A stretch of DNA of 64,000 nt from Serripes groenlandicus (GCA_031761405.1 JASEVX010000117.1:372001-436000); one strand, 5' to 3'. Shown: positions 42,204 to 52,689, numbered from the stretch's first letter. Notes: generated by a model from the letters alone, not told the origin. Made by a program: numbers and translations.

Positions 42204-42707
42204 ACTACCACTGGCAATGTCCAGACAAAGCCTCCAGGTCAGATGTTGACCCGGGATCACCTGATGGATGACCTTATGATGAGTCTGTCAGCTCCACCCG
42301 TCGTAACAGAGGATGCACAGTGGAGAGAGATAGAATCCCATATGGAGGTACAACAAGGCAGAGGAAACGAGAAATGGATTAATGTCGGCAAGGCGACGAG
42401 CATGTATGCCTCCGATAAATCCAAAGATAGATCCCAAAACAAAGAGGAAGTTTTAGAACTTCATGTGGCTCTACAGTCGGAAACAGAGAGTCAATTAAAT
42501 TCGCAGAATGACACGGATTCGGGACGATACAGGGAGAATATGTCAATCAATCCCCTACACCAGCAACATCAGTCCCAGATGTACAATCAAGTACCGCCGC
42601 CGCCCCCACCTCAGTTTGGTCCGCTGGTGGCCGGGCAGGCAACTAGTTATAGTTTCGTGGAGTCTCTCAACAGTTTACCAAATAGCTTAGATGGAATTAA
42701 TAGAGAG
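42204..42707 (+). CDS. Coiled-coil gene, exon 13 with polyproline motif
   Basis: The acceptor follows a run of T ending TTTCAG; the donor is GTGAGT. The exon is 504 bases, phase 0-0, 168 residues. This is the least coiled part of the protein. It begins TTTGNVQTKPPGQMLTRD, contains a short helical stretch (EVLELHVALQSETESQLN), and then a six-proline run (QVPPPPPPQFGPLVAG). From general knowledge, such a run could bind SH3, WW, EVH1 or profilin domains; this is inference. The segment differs in character from both rods and probably forms a flexible hinge. A MITE begins within ten bases of the donor. Confidence 0.87.
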
Positions 42708-42712
42708 GTGAG

Positions 42713-43039
42713 TTTATCCCTTTTCCACATGCAACAAATGTGCTGCAGACAACATTGAATACATCTTGGCAATATTATGGAGAAAAAAACTGCAAATGGA
42801 AATTAAGTTATTGAATATACATGTAGTTGAAAACATTGTGACAAAAATGAAAAGTAAGTTATTGAATATAGTTGAACACATTGTGAAAAAATAGAAAGTA
42901 AGTTATTGAATATAGTTGAAATCATTGTGACAAAAGGAGAAATTGCTCATCATAAGCAATTATTCCTTTTGTCACCTTGTTTTCGAAATTTGTCTGCTTT
43001 AGATGCGACAAAAATGTGCTGTATGAGGTAAATGGTCAA
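42713..43039. mobile_element. Old MITE with internal triplication, next to exon 13 donor
   Basis: TATCCCTTTTCCACATGCAA at the left begins six bases after the donor GT. GTAAGTTATTGAATATAGTTG-type units repeat three times (from about 42800, 42852 and 42898). Confidence 0.72.
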
Positions 43040-43139
43040 TTGTTACTAAAATATAAAATTTCATTAATTGTCTTGTCTGTGTTTCTTATCCATTTAACAA
43101 TAGACTCATTTTGACACATCTGCAGCAGAAAATTCTTGT

Positions 43140-43680
43140 TTAACCCAGTTTGACCATTGTTTCTTTCTGACGATTGACGAAAGTCATTGTGGCAAGCATC
43201 ATTCGTTTTCTACTGGTGGGCTAAAAGTCATTGTGACAAGCAATATTCATCTTCTACTGGTGGGACAAACAAAGTTAATGTGGTAAGATAGCCAATTGCC
43301 AGGGAAGAATGTTGATTAATGCTAAAAGAAACCCAGGAAACACATGGTAAGGTAAACTTACGCGGAGATATCGAGGGCTTGGTGTGAAACGGTTGTAACT
43401 AAAAACCTATTTTGAAAACCCTAGTTCAGGGACAATTTTGACCCCTTTGTAAACAATGCAAATTTAGGTGCCATTGCTCAGAACGAGCAATGGCACCTAA
43501 ATTTCCATTATTTACCAAGAAAAAAGATTTAACGCTTATAAAGACTTTATGGCGAGGTGATTAACCTTGTTAAAAAAATATCGATTTTAGTTACAACCGT
43601 TTCACACCAAGCCCTCGATATAATGGAAAGAACCCTGTTGAAAACAGCATTAAAATCCAACGCATCAATCTATATTTTAG
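43140..43680 (+). mobile_element. SINE body and tail, split by a fold-back element
   Basis: AAGTCATTGTGACAAGCAAT, CCAGGAAACACATGGTAAGG and, after the insertion, TGAAAACAGCATTAAAATCC follow the order seen at 46220-46430. Confidence 0.65.
43368..43621. mobile_element. Fold-back element with perfect 35+ bp TIRs and central hairpin
   Basis: ATATCGAGGGCTTGGTGTGA onward is the exact complement of the segment ending 43621. The centre (43460-43504) is another perfect hairpin with 20-bp arms, AAATTTAGGTGCCATTGCTC, and a 5-base loop. Confidence 0.92.
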
Positions 43681-43824
43681 GTCGGGCAAGGTCATCAGCA
43701 TGGCCGCCCACCCAGTGTCACTGATAGTATGGCTGACAGTGGACGAGGGACAGCCTCGGTGTCACTCGGCAACTTCGGTATGACCTTGAAGGAAAGAATC
43801 GCTAATATTGAGAGACAACTTTCG
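43681..43824 (+). CDS. Coiled-coil gene, exon 14
   Basis: The acceptor is TATATTTTAG and the donor is GTAAGT. The exon is 144 bases, phase 0-0. The product starts VGQGHQHGRPPSVTDSMADS (Gly/Ser-rich linker) and ends MTLKERIANIERQLS, where the coil resumes. The acceptor lies in sequence that resembles the 3' tail of a tRNA-derived SINE (43621-43680), so the intron end may have been built from the repeat. Confidence 0.83.
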
Positions 43825-43877
43825 GTAAGTGATGCATGGCATGATACTCAAAGAACCCTTTCCCTCATATAGATAAT

Positions 43878-44072
43878 TTAACCCTTTCCCACTTATAAAA
43901 AACTGCAGCAGACGACTTTGAAAACATCTTAGCAAAAATATGAAAAATATGAAAAAATTGAAGTTTAATTATTGAATGAGAAATTGCTCGTATTGAGCAA
44001 TTTTCTCCTTTTGTCACAATGTTTTCAAAAGTTGTCTGCTGCAGAGAGTGTCTATATGAGGGAAAGGGTTAA
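43878..44072. mobile_element. MITE copy inserted beside another left terminus
   Basis: A stray terminus (CCCTTTCCCTCATATAGATA) at 43857 precedes TTAA at 43878. The copy ends TATATGAGGGAAAGGGTTAA at 44072. Confidence 0.8.
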
Positions 44073-44490
44073 GACGCCTTTATCTCAGATGACTTTAGGA
44101 TTAAATGGTAGCCGTCTGACAGGTATATACAGGTATATACTGTTGCCCGCCCATCTCAAAACTCTTTATTTTGATATTCCTACAATTAACTATGGACTCT
44201 TCCAAATGCAAAGCTGTACAAGTCCATTATAAAAATTCAGCCTATAACTTATATTGTATTTGTACATGTAGTTTATTTCAGAGGCCTCTGCAGCAGATGA
44301 CTTTTGAAATCATTAATGGAGAAAAAGAAATAGCTCCCATGTTCAGTATACATGACTGTATTATTACTATTTGAAAACAAACAACTCTGAATGTTTATCA
44401 TTTAAACAGTTAACATGAAATTGATGATAACATAAAAATGAATACATAATTATGTACATTCTCAATGTAATTTGATTGTTTGTGCATTTC
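44073..44490. other. Intron with a dispersed-repeat fragment
   Basis: 44170-44235 (TTGATATTCCTACAATTAAC, CTTCCAAATGCAAAGCTGTA) matches text near 53840 and 54210. 44280-44320 holds a short MITE piece. Confidence 0.45.
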
Positions 44491-44492
44491 AG

Positions 44493-44558
44493 ACACGAGA
44501 ATCAGACTCTGCTAGAGAGTTTAATGGAGATATGGACTTAACATCATGGAAAGCTAAA
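44493..44558 (+). CDS. Coiled-coil gene, exon 15 (microexon-sized)
   Basis: The acceptor is GCATTTCAG and the donor is GTAAGT. The 66 bases, phase 0-0, give 22 residues (TRESDSAREFNGDMDLTSWK plus two). The exon was found by splice signals and phase rather than by open-frame length. It may be alternatively skipped, since skipping keeps the frame. Confidence 0.72.
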
Positions 44559-44689
44559 GTAAGTAGCCTTTTCTTCAATTACCTCATATTATGTTTGTGT
44601 ATTGTTACAGTTTGAAGTTATCATTGAATTTTCCTGCCTTTTCTACATCAGCTAAATGATGACCCAAATTTGCTAATTGAAGTTAATTG

Positions 44690-44955
44690 AAATCATTTTG
44701 ACAAAACTTTGGAAAATCTCTATAAAGGAATATATAACTATTGCATAGAGTTGAAAATGTTGTTGCAAAAGGAGAAATTGCTTGTTTTGAAAAAGTTCTA
44801 TAAAAGAAAGAAAATTGTTGAATGCAGTTAAAAACACGGTGGCAAAAGGAGATATTACTCAATAATTATAATCATTTTCTTCTTTTGTTACAATTTTTTC
44901 AATTGTCGTCTGCTACAGAGACATCAGAAAGTGTTTGTATGTGGGAAATGGTAAA
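44690..44955. mobile_element. Diverged MITE copy
   Basis: Two partial cores (TTGCAAAAGGAGAAATTGCT and GTGGCAAAAGGAGATATTAC) and a right end GTATGTGGGAAATGGTAAA. Confidence 0.5.
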
Positions 44956-45236
44956 TATAAAGGTCAGGATCAGGTCAATATTGTTGAGTAATACTGACAG
45001 GTCAAATATATACCCTTACATAATATATCAATAGGTGCTACCTATTTACAAAAAAAATTACAAAAGAACTAAAATGATTTTAAACAAAGTTTAAGAACAT
45101 ACCTTGGCCATGAAGTTTATTTTAAAAGTAATTGACCAGATGATGATAATGTTTACCGGTATGTCATGTTTTTTTTTTTGCATGATCACAAAATGTTGGG
45201 AATTTGTATTTATATTATATCATATATATTTCGCAG

Positions 45237-45299
45237 GTATTAGAAAGTAACAGAAAAATGGAAATATCAGAGAAGGATAATAAATACTTTAAAGAAGAG
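45237..45299 (+). CDS. Coiled-coil gene, exon 16 (microexon-sized)
   Basis: The acceptor is TATTTCGCAG and the donor is GTCAGT, slightly off consensus. The 63 bases, phase 0-0, give VLESNRKMEISEKDNKYFKE plus Glu, a short coiled coil consistent with neighbours. Skipping would preserve the frame. A young MITE starts 29 bases after the donor. Confidence 0.7.
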
Positions 45300-45327
45300 G
45301 TCAGTGATTTTATCTTCTTTATTTTCT

Positions 45328-45557
45328 TTAACCCTTTCCCTCATATAGACGCTTTCTGACGCCACTGCAGCAGACAGCTTTTTGAAAACATAGTGACAAA
45401 AGAAGAAATTGCACAAAACATGCAATTTCTCCTTTTGCCACAATGTTTTCCACTTTTTGTCATAGGTAATCCATTCAATTATAGAGATATTCTATGTTTT
45501 GACAAAATAAGTTCAAAGTCGTCTGCTGCAGAATTGTCGTATGAGGGAAAGGGTTAA
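45328..45557 (-). mobile_element. Young MITE, reverse, intact
   Basis: TTAA at 45328 and 45554 with 222 bp between, 28 bases after the exon 16 donor. Confidence 0.94.
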
Positions 45558-45647
45558 CAAAAGATCTGTATCAGACAACTTTGAAAATATCTAGTCAAAA
45601 ATATGGAAAAAACTCTAGTAATGAAAGTATAAAAAATTGAGTTCAGT

Positions 45648-45845
45648 TTAACCCTAGATGCACTAGATGACTTTTGAAAACAGTGAAGCAAAAGGTCAAA
45701 TTGCTCTTAATGAGCAATTTCTCCTTTTGCCACACTGTTTCAACTTTATTCAAGAAAAATGATTTTTTCGAAGTTTTCAATATGTTTTGCCTAGATGTTT
45801 TCAAAGTCGTCTGCTGCAGATTTGTTGTATGTGGGAAAGGGTTAA
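45648..45845. mobile_element. Old MITE copy
   Basis: TTAACCCTAGATGCACTAGA (short left end) and GTATGTGGGAAAGGGTTAA; the core TGCTCTTAATGAGCA is present. Confidence 0.72.
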
Positions 45846-45885
45846 ATAAAAAAAATGTATTTCCTGTTTACATCTTAGTCTCTCC

Positions 45886-46239
45886 TACCTTAGCTTTAAA
45901 GTTCAAGACACATAGGGATTACTTTTCCATCCTATGTCCATTGTCCGTCTGTCTATCCATCACCCTTTCACTTACTGAACTATTGGGAGTCAACACAGGG
46001 GTTGTGAGTTTGAATCCGAGCTCGGCCAACATTCTTTCCGATGTTTGACAAAAGTCACTGTGACCTTAGCTTTAAAGTTCAAGACACATAGGGATCACTT
46101 TTCCATCCTATGTCCATTGTCCGTCTGTCTATCCATCACCCTTTCACTTACTGAACTATTGGGAGTCAACACAGGGGTTGTGAGTTTGAATCCGAGCTCA
46201 GCCAACATTCTTTCCGATGTTTGACAAAAGTCACTGTGA
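45886..46239 (+). repeat. Tandem duplication of about 177 bp with SINE head
   Basis: TTAGCTTTAAAGTTCAAGAC starts both units (45890 and 46067); each contains GTGAGTTTGAATCCGAGCTC (box-B-like). The copies differ at two or three bases. Confidence 0.92.
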
Positions 46240-46440
46240 CAAGCGTCATTCTTCTTTCACCGATGGGCTAACAGTTTATGTGGAAAAGCAGCCAGTTGCT
46301 TGTAGAGTATGTTAAGTTGAGTACTGATGTGAAAAATCGAGGAAACACATGCGAAGGTGAACTGGCCGCCATGAAAAGACTGAAAAATTATTGAAAACGG
46401 CGTCAATCCCAAACCAATCAATCAATCAATTAATTTGGAG
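46240..46440 (+). mobile_element. SINE 3' tail
   Basis: GACAAGCGTCATTCTTCTTT, then CGAGGAAACACATGCGAAGG, ending in AATCAATCAATC. It follows the duplicated head. Confidence 0.65.
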
Positions 46441-46606
46441 TTAACACATGTTTTCCTTCAAAACTTGTTTAAGATAACATATATACTTGGGTAGGACTTG
46501 TTGGTTTAATGTTAAGTTTGTTTAAAACCATTTTGATCGTTAATCAGCAGTTGAAAACACGACCTGCAATACGTCGTAAAATAAAGGTGAGATAGGTGGT
46601 CACAAG

Positions 46607-46770
46607 TTAACCTTTTCCCACTTGCAGATGCATTTTGACTTATCTGCAGCAGACAACTTTTGAAACATTGTGGCAGAAGGAGAATTAGCTCAAAGAGAGC
46701 AATTTCTCCTTTTGCCATGATGTTTTCAAATTGTCTGCTGCTGATATGTTTTATATGGGAAAGGGATAAA
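46607..46770. mobile_element. Old MITE copy, shortened
   Basis: TTAACCTTTTCCCACTTGCA at the left, TATATGGGAAAGGGATAA at the right. Confidence 0.72.
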
Positions 46771-46879
46771 CAGTTCTTCACAACACATTGCACATGTCAA
46801 ATGATTTCACATTTTATTATCATCATCTTCTTTTGTATGAGCTGTGCTCCAGGATAACCAACGTTAATCTATGTAACCC

Positions 46880-47350
46880 TTTCAATGCTGAATTTTAAAA
46901 TGGACTTTGTCCAGCTTTGTATTTGAGCTGTTCCACAAGAAAACCAATAATGTGGACTCTGTGTAAAGTATCGACCCGGGTCAGCCTAAGCATGTCACAC
47001 AGGCTAACCTGGACAGACACGTTTCGCCTCCTGTGGATTTTCTGTTTCAGGAATCATTACTCTATACCTCTATCTACCTGACATGGAATGTGTCGGCCTG
47101 GATTCGCCTGTGCGGGATGCAGAGGCTGATCTTGGACGATACATTAAGCAGAGTTCACAATGTTGGTTTTTCTCACGGAATGGCTCATTTGGAAAAGTTC
47201 TAAAACAGTATGATATAAATGTTGAGTTGAATAGTCAACTGTTTAGAGCCTGGTCAGACGGCGCAGATGCGTGGGATAGCCCGGCTCTATACTGTTGGCA
47301 CAGGTTTCTCAAAATTAATTCCAGCAGTCAAAGGGTAATGACATGTGTAG
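46880..47350. repeat. Dispersed repeat, inverted relative to 19511
   Basis: TCGACCCGGGTCAGCCTAAG, GGAATCATTACTCTATACC and then GAGCCTGGTCAGACGGCG. It contains the open frame 47083-47568, which I do not call because it lies in repeat text. Confidence 0.55.
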
Positions 47351-47580
47351 ATAAGATCAGTTTGGTCATGTGTCATTTTTCTTTAACTCTTTGCATGTTT
47401 AATTGTTTTCGTCTGCTATATTGTCATCTTCAAAATTTTGAAAAAATATTTGTTTTCCCAAAATGTTTTCTGAAAAAGAATCTTGAGTGTCAAATAGTTT
47501 GGATCTCAGATCAGTCCCCACGTTTTGATCCAAACTGTTTGCTAAGGGTTGGCAAAACCCGATGCTAGCGTGCTCAGAGT

Positions 47581-47729
47581 AAAAAATGGGTTTAATAATT
47601 TATGTGGAAAGGTAGTAAGTTGATTGCAAAGAATGCTGCATGGAGTACAGGTGTGAGAAAGCTAGAAATCACATGTAAGGTGAATTGGCCACAGTGATAC
47701 ATGTATAACTGTAATACTGTAAAAATGAC
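47581..47729 (+). mobile_element. SINE tail fragment
   Basis: AATTTATGTGGAAAGGTAGT, GAAATCACATGTAAGGTGAA and TAACTGTAATACTGTAAAA match the tail order at 46260-46420. Confidence 0.5.
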
Positions 47730-47964
47730 ATTAACCCTTTCCCTCATAGTTACAACAATTCTGCAGCAGACGACTTTGACCACATTTTGTCAAAAAATAG
47801 AAAATCTCTATAATTGATTGGATAACCTATGACTTAAAGTGGAAAACATAGTGACAAAAGGAGAAATTGCTCGTTTTGAGCAATTTCTTCTTTTGTCACT
47901 ATGTTTTCAAAATGCCGTCTGCTGCAGAGGCGTCAGAAAGCGTCTATGTGAGGGAAAGGGTTAA
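47730..47964 (+). mobile_element. Young MITE, forward, intact
   Basis: TTAA at 47730 and 47961; symmetric core with GCTCGTTTTGAGC. Confidence 0.93.
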
Positions 47965-48356
47965 ACTGAAATCTGTGAGTGTTTGGTGACTAGTCAAGAT
48001 CCAACTAGACTGTGCAGATGCGCAGGCAGATCTGGGTCTACATTGGTCACAAATAATCCCAAGTTTTTTTCTTTTTGTAAAGCACTCACCACTTGTCATA
48101 CTGTTTAATGGTTTTAATTAGTATATTCAGGAACATTAATTTCATTTTGTTGTTCTTCACAGTTGCATGCTACAATTATGTTTCATGTTGTCGTCGTTCA
48201 TTTCAATTCTTTATTCATTACCTTTCTTCTGATAACCTCTAAACAAGACAATTTTTGGAAACCATGTAAGAAATGAGAATTTGCTTTTAATAATACAGGT
48301 TATCTGTATTAGACAACATATATTTGTAACTGTGAATCAGTAAGCGAATGCTTTAT
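47965..48356. other. Intron without recognised feature
   Basis: GACTAGTCAAGATCCAACTA and CAGATCTGGGTCTACATTGG resemble the 19511 family faintly; nothing else. Confidence 0.4.
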
Positions 48357-49286
48357 TAGCTCACCAGAGCACGTAGTGCTCAAGGTGAGTTATTGTGATC
48401 GCCTTTTGTCCGTCGTTTGTCGTCCGTCGTTTGTCGTCCGTCGTCAACATTTGCTTGTTACTACTCTAGAGGCAACATTTTGCATCCAATCTTTATGAAA
48501 GTTTATCAGAACATATATCTCCATCAACTCTAGGCCAAGTTCGAAATTGGGTCATGTGGGGTCAAAAGCTAGGTAACTATGTCAAATTTAAGGAAAATCT
48601 TGTTAACATCCCTGAAGCCGCATTTTTGGCTTGAGCATGTCGAAACTTTGTCAGAATGTTTTTCTTAGTGATATCTAGGACAAGTTTGAATATAGGTCAT
48701 GTCGGGTCAAAAACTAGGTCACTAGGCCAAATTGAACAAAAATCTTGTTAACACTCTAGAAGCCGTATTTTTGGCTTGAGCATGTTGAAACTTTGTCAGA
48801 ATGTTTGTGTTAGTGATATCTAGGCCAAGTTTGAATATAGGTCATGTCGGGTCAAAAACTAGGTCACTAGGCCAAATTTAAGGAAAATCTTGTTGACACT
48901 CTAGAAGCCACATTTCTGGCTTGAGCATGTTGAAACTATGTTGGGAAATTTGACTTAGTGATATCTAGGTCAAGTTCGATTATGGGGCATGTCAGGTCAA
49001 AAACTAGATCACTAGGCCAAATTTAAGGAAAATCTCGTTAACACTCTTGAAGTCACATTTTAAACTTGAGCATGTTGAAACTTTATCAGAAAGTTTGTCC
49101 TGATGATAGCTAGGCCAAGTTCGAATATGGGTCATGTCATGTCAAAAACTAGGTCACTAGACCAAATTTAAGTGAAATCTTGTTAACAATCTGGAAGCCA
49201 CATGTTTGGCTTGAGCATGAGAGAGTTATGTCTTAAATAGCCCATTCTCGGGTGAGCGATTCCAGGGCCTCATGGCCCTCTTGTTT
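48357..49286 (+). mobile_element. TAGCTCACC element with five 146-bp tandem units
   Basis: Start TAGCTCACCAGAGCACGTAG, end GGTGAGCGATTCC then CATGGCCCTCTTGTTT. AGGTCACTAGGCCAAATT-type text recurs near 48569, 48715, 48861, 49006 and 49151. More units than the copy at 10761. Confidence 0.82.
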
Positions 49287-49805
49287 TTTATGTTGTAAAT
49301 TGTATTTTGTTTGTTGTATAAATTATGTTTGTTATTTCCTTAGCCATTGACTTCTACAAAAACAATTATGCCACATCTGTCCATCTCTGCATCAGATGAT
49401 TTTAGGAAACAATTTTGAAAAGAGAAACTATAATTATATCAATTTCTCCTTTAACCCTTTTTCAAACTGCAAACATTTAACATATCTGTAGCAGATGACT
49501 TATATAAATATAAATAAAAATATTGTGGGAAAAGGAGAAATTGCTAAAATTTATATTTTGTATATTTTTGCCTATGGTAGATGTTTTCTAAGTCGTCTGT
49601 TGCATAATTATGTTGTATGTAGGATTATTTGAATGTGAATATGTTCCATGAACTTGCCTGTTTGTAAGTTTGACTTTTTAGTCCTTGAACTTTAAAAATG
49701 TTCTGGTAATGCAGTGTTTCTGATGACTTTTATTTTAAGGTTCATGTCTGTTGTGTGAATGTTTCATCAGTTTGACATTTGAACTTTGTAGAACTAACTT
49801 CTCCT
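49287..49805. other. Intron with one degraded MITE
   Basis: 49452-49625 has TTAACCCTTTTTCAAACTGC, a CTGTAGCAGATGAC block and a poor right end. The rest is unremarkable. Confidence 0.5.
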
Positions 49806-50035
49806 TTAACCCTTTCCCTCATACGACAATTCTGCAGAAGACAACTTTGAACATTTTTTGTCAAATAATGGAAAATCTCTTTAATTGAATGGATAACCTA
49901 TGACTAAAAGTGGAAAACATTGTGACAAAAGGAGAAATTGCACGTTTTGTGCAATTTCTTCTTTTGTTACTATGTTTTCAAAAACCCGTCTGCTGCAGAG
50001 GCGTCAGAAAGCGTCCATATGAGGGAAAGGGTTAA
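49806..50035 (+). mobile_element. Young MITE, forward, left of a head-to-tail pair
   Basis: TTAA at 49806 and 50032. The second TTAA is also the first TTAA of the next element. Confidence 0.94.
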
Positions 50036-50215
50036 CCCTTTCCCTCATACAACAATTCTACAGCAGACGACTTTGAACGTATTTTGTCAAAAAATAGAAA
50101 ATCTCTTAAATTCAATGGATAACCTATGACAAAAAGTGGAAAACATTGTGGCAAAAGGAGAAATTGCTTGTTTTGAAGAGGCATCAGAAAGTGTCTATAT
50201 GAGGGAAAGGGTTAA
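50032..50215 (+). mobile_element. Young MITE, forward, internally deleted, right of the pair
   Basis: TTAA at 50032 and 50212. About 45 bp including the right hairpin arm and CTGCTGCAG block is deleted (TGCTTGTTTTGAAGAGGCAT). Confidence 0.94.
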
Positions 50216-50306
50216 TTAATGAACTGACCATCATAATATGACTGAAAATCTGTTTAAAATGACATTAAACCTGAATCAATTAATCAATCAATTGTCTATA
50301 TTACAG

Positions 50307-50402
50307 ATAAACAAGTTGGAGAAAGAGTTGGAGGAGAAGTCAAGACAATATCTTGTTTTAGAGGCATTTTTGAATAGTGTGGAAACGGTCCTAGAGCAAA
50401 AG
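50307..50402 (+). CDS. Coiled-coil gene, exon 17
   Basis: The acceptor is CTATATTACAG and the donor is GTAAGT. The 96 bases, phase 0-0, give 32 residues starting INKLEKELEEKSRQYLVLEA and ending VETVLEQK, a strong coiled coil. The preceding 5 kb intron is filled with repeats. Confidence 0.84.
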
Positions 50403-50474
50403 GTAAGTGCTTTCATATATCATTTCAATTAAAGCCTTTCTCAAATACAGACACATTTCAACACATCTGCAGCA

Positions 50475-50704
50475 TATACCCTTTCCCTCATACGACAATT
50501 CTGCAGCAGACGACTTTGAACGTATTTTGTCAAAACATAGAAAATCTCCATAATTGAATGGATAACCTATGACAAAAAGTGGAAAACATTGTGGCAAAAG
50601 GAGAAATTGTACGTTTTGTGCAATTTCTTCTTTTGTCACTATGTTTTCAAAAAGCCGTCTGCTGCAGAGGCGTCAGAAAGTGTCTATATGAGGGAAAGGG
50701 TTAA
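50475..50704 (+). mobile_element. Young MITE, forward, left flank ATATA
   Basis: Left flank CAGCATATA, then CCCTTTCCCTCATACGACAA; the right TTAA at 50701 is intact. It sits in a remnant older copy (ACACATCTGCAGCA). Confidence 0.9.
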
Positions 50705-51160
50705 ATGCTGTAATTTTTTCAACTCTAAAAGTTGTTCAATTATTTATAGAGATTTCTCATATATTTGCCTAGAAACACTGGCAACCCTCTATAACGCCCT
50801 CCGTTTTACCGCTGTTCTCGGTATAACACTGATCTTGCTTGGCTCCAGAATTTTAGTGCATGAAATATGTGGGAATAGAATTACATGTATGTCAAGTCTT
50901 CAAGTTTCTGCTGCAGATTTGTTGTATGTTGGAAAGGGTTAAGACTTTACATGCCATGATATTTTGATAGTCGGCTGCTTTGTAAGCAGATGAGGAAATC
51001 AGTGACCTTATCAAAAACTTGGAATTATAACTTTTCATACATAGTTGGAAATCTTATGGGAAGAGGAAAAATTGCTTGGTTTCACTTTTTCCAACAATGT
51101 TTTCAAAGTCATCTGCTTCAAAGGCATCAAATGTTATCTGTATCCGGGGGAAAAATGTAT
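50705..51160. other. Intron with MITE debris
   Basis: GTTTCTGCTGCAGATTTGTT and TTGGAAAGGGTTAA at 50908-50942, and a core-like stretch near 51060. No intact copy. Confidence 0.45.
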
Positions 51161-51496
51161 TTAACCCTTTCCCTCATACGACAATTCTGTAGCAGACGAA
51201 TTTGAACATATTTTGTCAAAAAATGGAAAATCTCTATAATTGAATGGATAACCTATGACTAAAAGTGGGAATCTTTCCCTCATATAGATGCTTTCTGTCG
51301 CCTCTGCAGCAGACGACTTTTTGAAAACATAGTGACAAAAGAAGAAATTGCTCAAAATGAGCAATATCTCCTTTTACCACAATGTTTTCCACTTTAAGTC
51401 ATAGGTTATCCATTTAATTATAGAGATTTTCTATTTTTTGACAAAATATGTTCAAAGTCGTCTGCTGCAAAACTGTTGTATGAGGGAAATGGTTAA
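51161..51496. mobile_element. Composite of a forward half and a reverse MITE
   Basis: TTAA at 51161 begins a forward copy that stops at AAAAGTGGGA (51270). A reverse copy (CTTTCCCTCATATAGATGC) follows directly and ends with TTAA at 51493. Confidence 0.88.
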
Positions 51497-51631
51497 TTGG
51501 CGTTATAAAACTGAAATACAGTTGAAATTGGCATTTAACTAGACTCAATCAAGGTCAAATGTACATTATAATTTATGTTTCCCAGAGGCCTAGATTATGA
51601 ACGGTGAAAAGTTTCTCTTATTTTACCAAAC

Positions 51632-51860
51632 TTAACCCTTTCCCTCATATAGACGCTTTCTGACGTCTGCAGCAGATGGCTTTTTGAAAACATAGTGACA
51701 AAAGTAGAAATTGCTCAAAACGAGCAATTTCTCCTTTTGCCACAATGTTTTCCACTTTTAGTCATAGAGGTTATCCATTCAATTATAGAGATTTTCTATT
51801 TTTTGACAAATATGTTCAAAGTCGTCTGCTGTAGAATTGTTGTATGAGGGAAAGGGTTAA
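51632..51860 (-). mobile_element. Young MITE, reverse, intact
   Basis: TTAA at 51632 and 51857; three extra bases (AGAGGTTATCC) in the spacer. Confidence 0.93.
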
Positions 51861-51975
51861 GACTATGTTGCGGGTTCAAAAATATTGTCTCGAATCTTAC
51901 AAGTTCCCACAACATTGAATTTGGAGGTGAAATAAATACGCTTCTTATCTGGAACTTGCTTTTATTGTGTTTCAG

Positions 51976-52134
51976 ACTCCGGATGATGAAGGAATGTTGG
52001 AGAAGATAGAGAAAGATGTGGAAAATGTTCGGCTCAGTCTGGCTGATGCCGCCCAAAGACCCGCCAATATATCAGGCGATCCTGCAGCCTTGAGTACAGA
52101 ACTGTCTAAAAAAGAAAGAGAACTTGCTGCAAAG
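51976..52134 (+). CDS. Coiled-coil gene, exon 18
   Basis: The acceptor is TGTGTTTCAG and the donor is GTAAGT. The exon is 159 bases, phase 0-0, 53 residues. It contains TPDDEGMLEKIEKDVENVRL, a short break with Pro and Gly (RPANISGDPAA), and STELSKKERELAAK. Coiled coil lies on both sides of the break. Confidence 0.85.
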
Positions 52135-52227
52135 GTAAGTGGAGAATTGAAGTAATACGTATAAAGACTTAAAGGCAAATTTCATCATAAGTTTTCCTAA
52201 TATAAAAATGCCTAAAGCTTTCATTTC

Positions 52228-52458
52228 TTAACACTTTCCCTCATATAGACGCTTTCTGACGCCTCTGCAGCAGACAGCTTTTTGAAAACATAGTGACAAA
52301 AGAAGAAATTGCACAAAACGTGCAATTTCTCCTTTTGACACAATGTTTTCCACTTTTAGTCATAGGTTATCCATTCAACTATGGAGATTTTCCTTTTTTT
52401 GACAAAATATGTTCAAAGTCGTCTGCTGCAGAATTGTCGTATGAGGGAAAGGGGTTTA
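52228..52458 (-). mobile_element. Young MITE, reverse, right TTAA altered
   Basis: TTAACACTTTCCCTCATATA at the left; the right end reads GAGGGAAAGGGGTTTA. Confidence 0.9.
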
Positions 52459-52689
52459 CACGTATTGTTTTGTTAGTCAGCATGGTAATTATTTATGTCA
52501 ACTTAGTCGTTCACTTAAATATATTTCACCATTCATGTTTTACAAAATATTTAGTGAAACAAAAATGATGAAATATGCTTTTAAGTATTTAAGTAATACT
52601 TGGCGCTTAGTAATGTTGGTGGAATTGAACCCAGGCCTTCTGACGTTTGTAAGTCAATGGCACAAAAGATCTTGAATAGCCGTTTGTGT

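Noticed and set aside
47083..47568. A 161-residue open frame
   Set aside because: It lies in a dispersed repeat shared with 7015 and 19511, has no coiled-coil character and no splice signals joining it to the gene.
50391..50942. Repeated frames with motifs such as EEIAQNVQFLLLPQCF or EKLHVLCNFFFCHYVF on both strands in many places
   Set aside because: These are translations of the MITE core and spacer. The same peptides appear wherever a copy occurs, with no sign of selection for coding.
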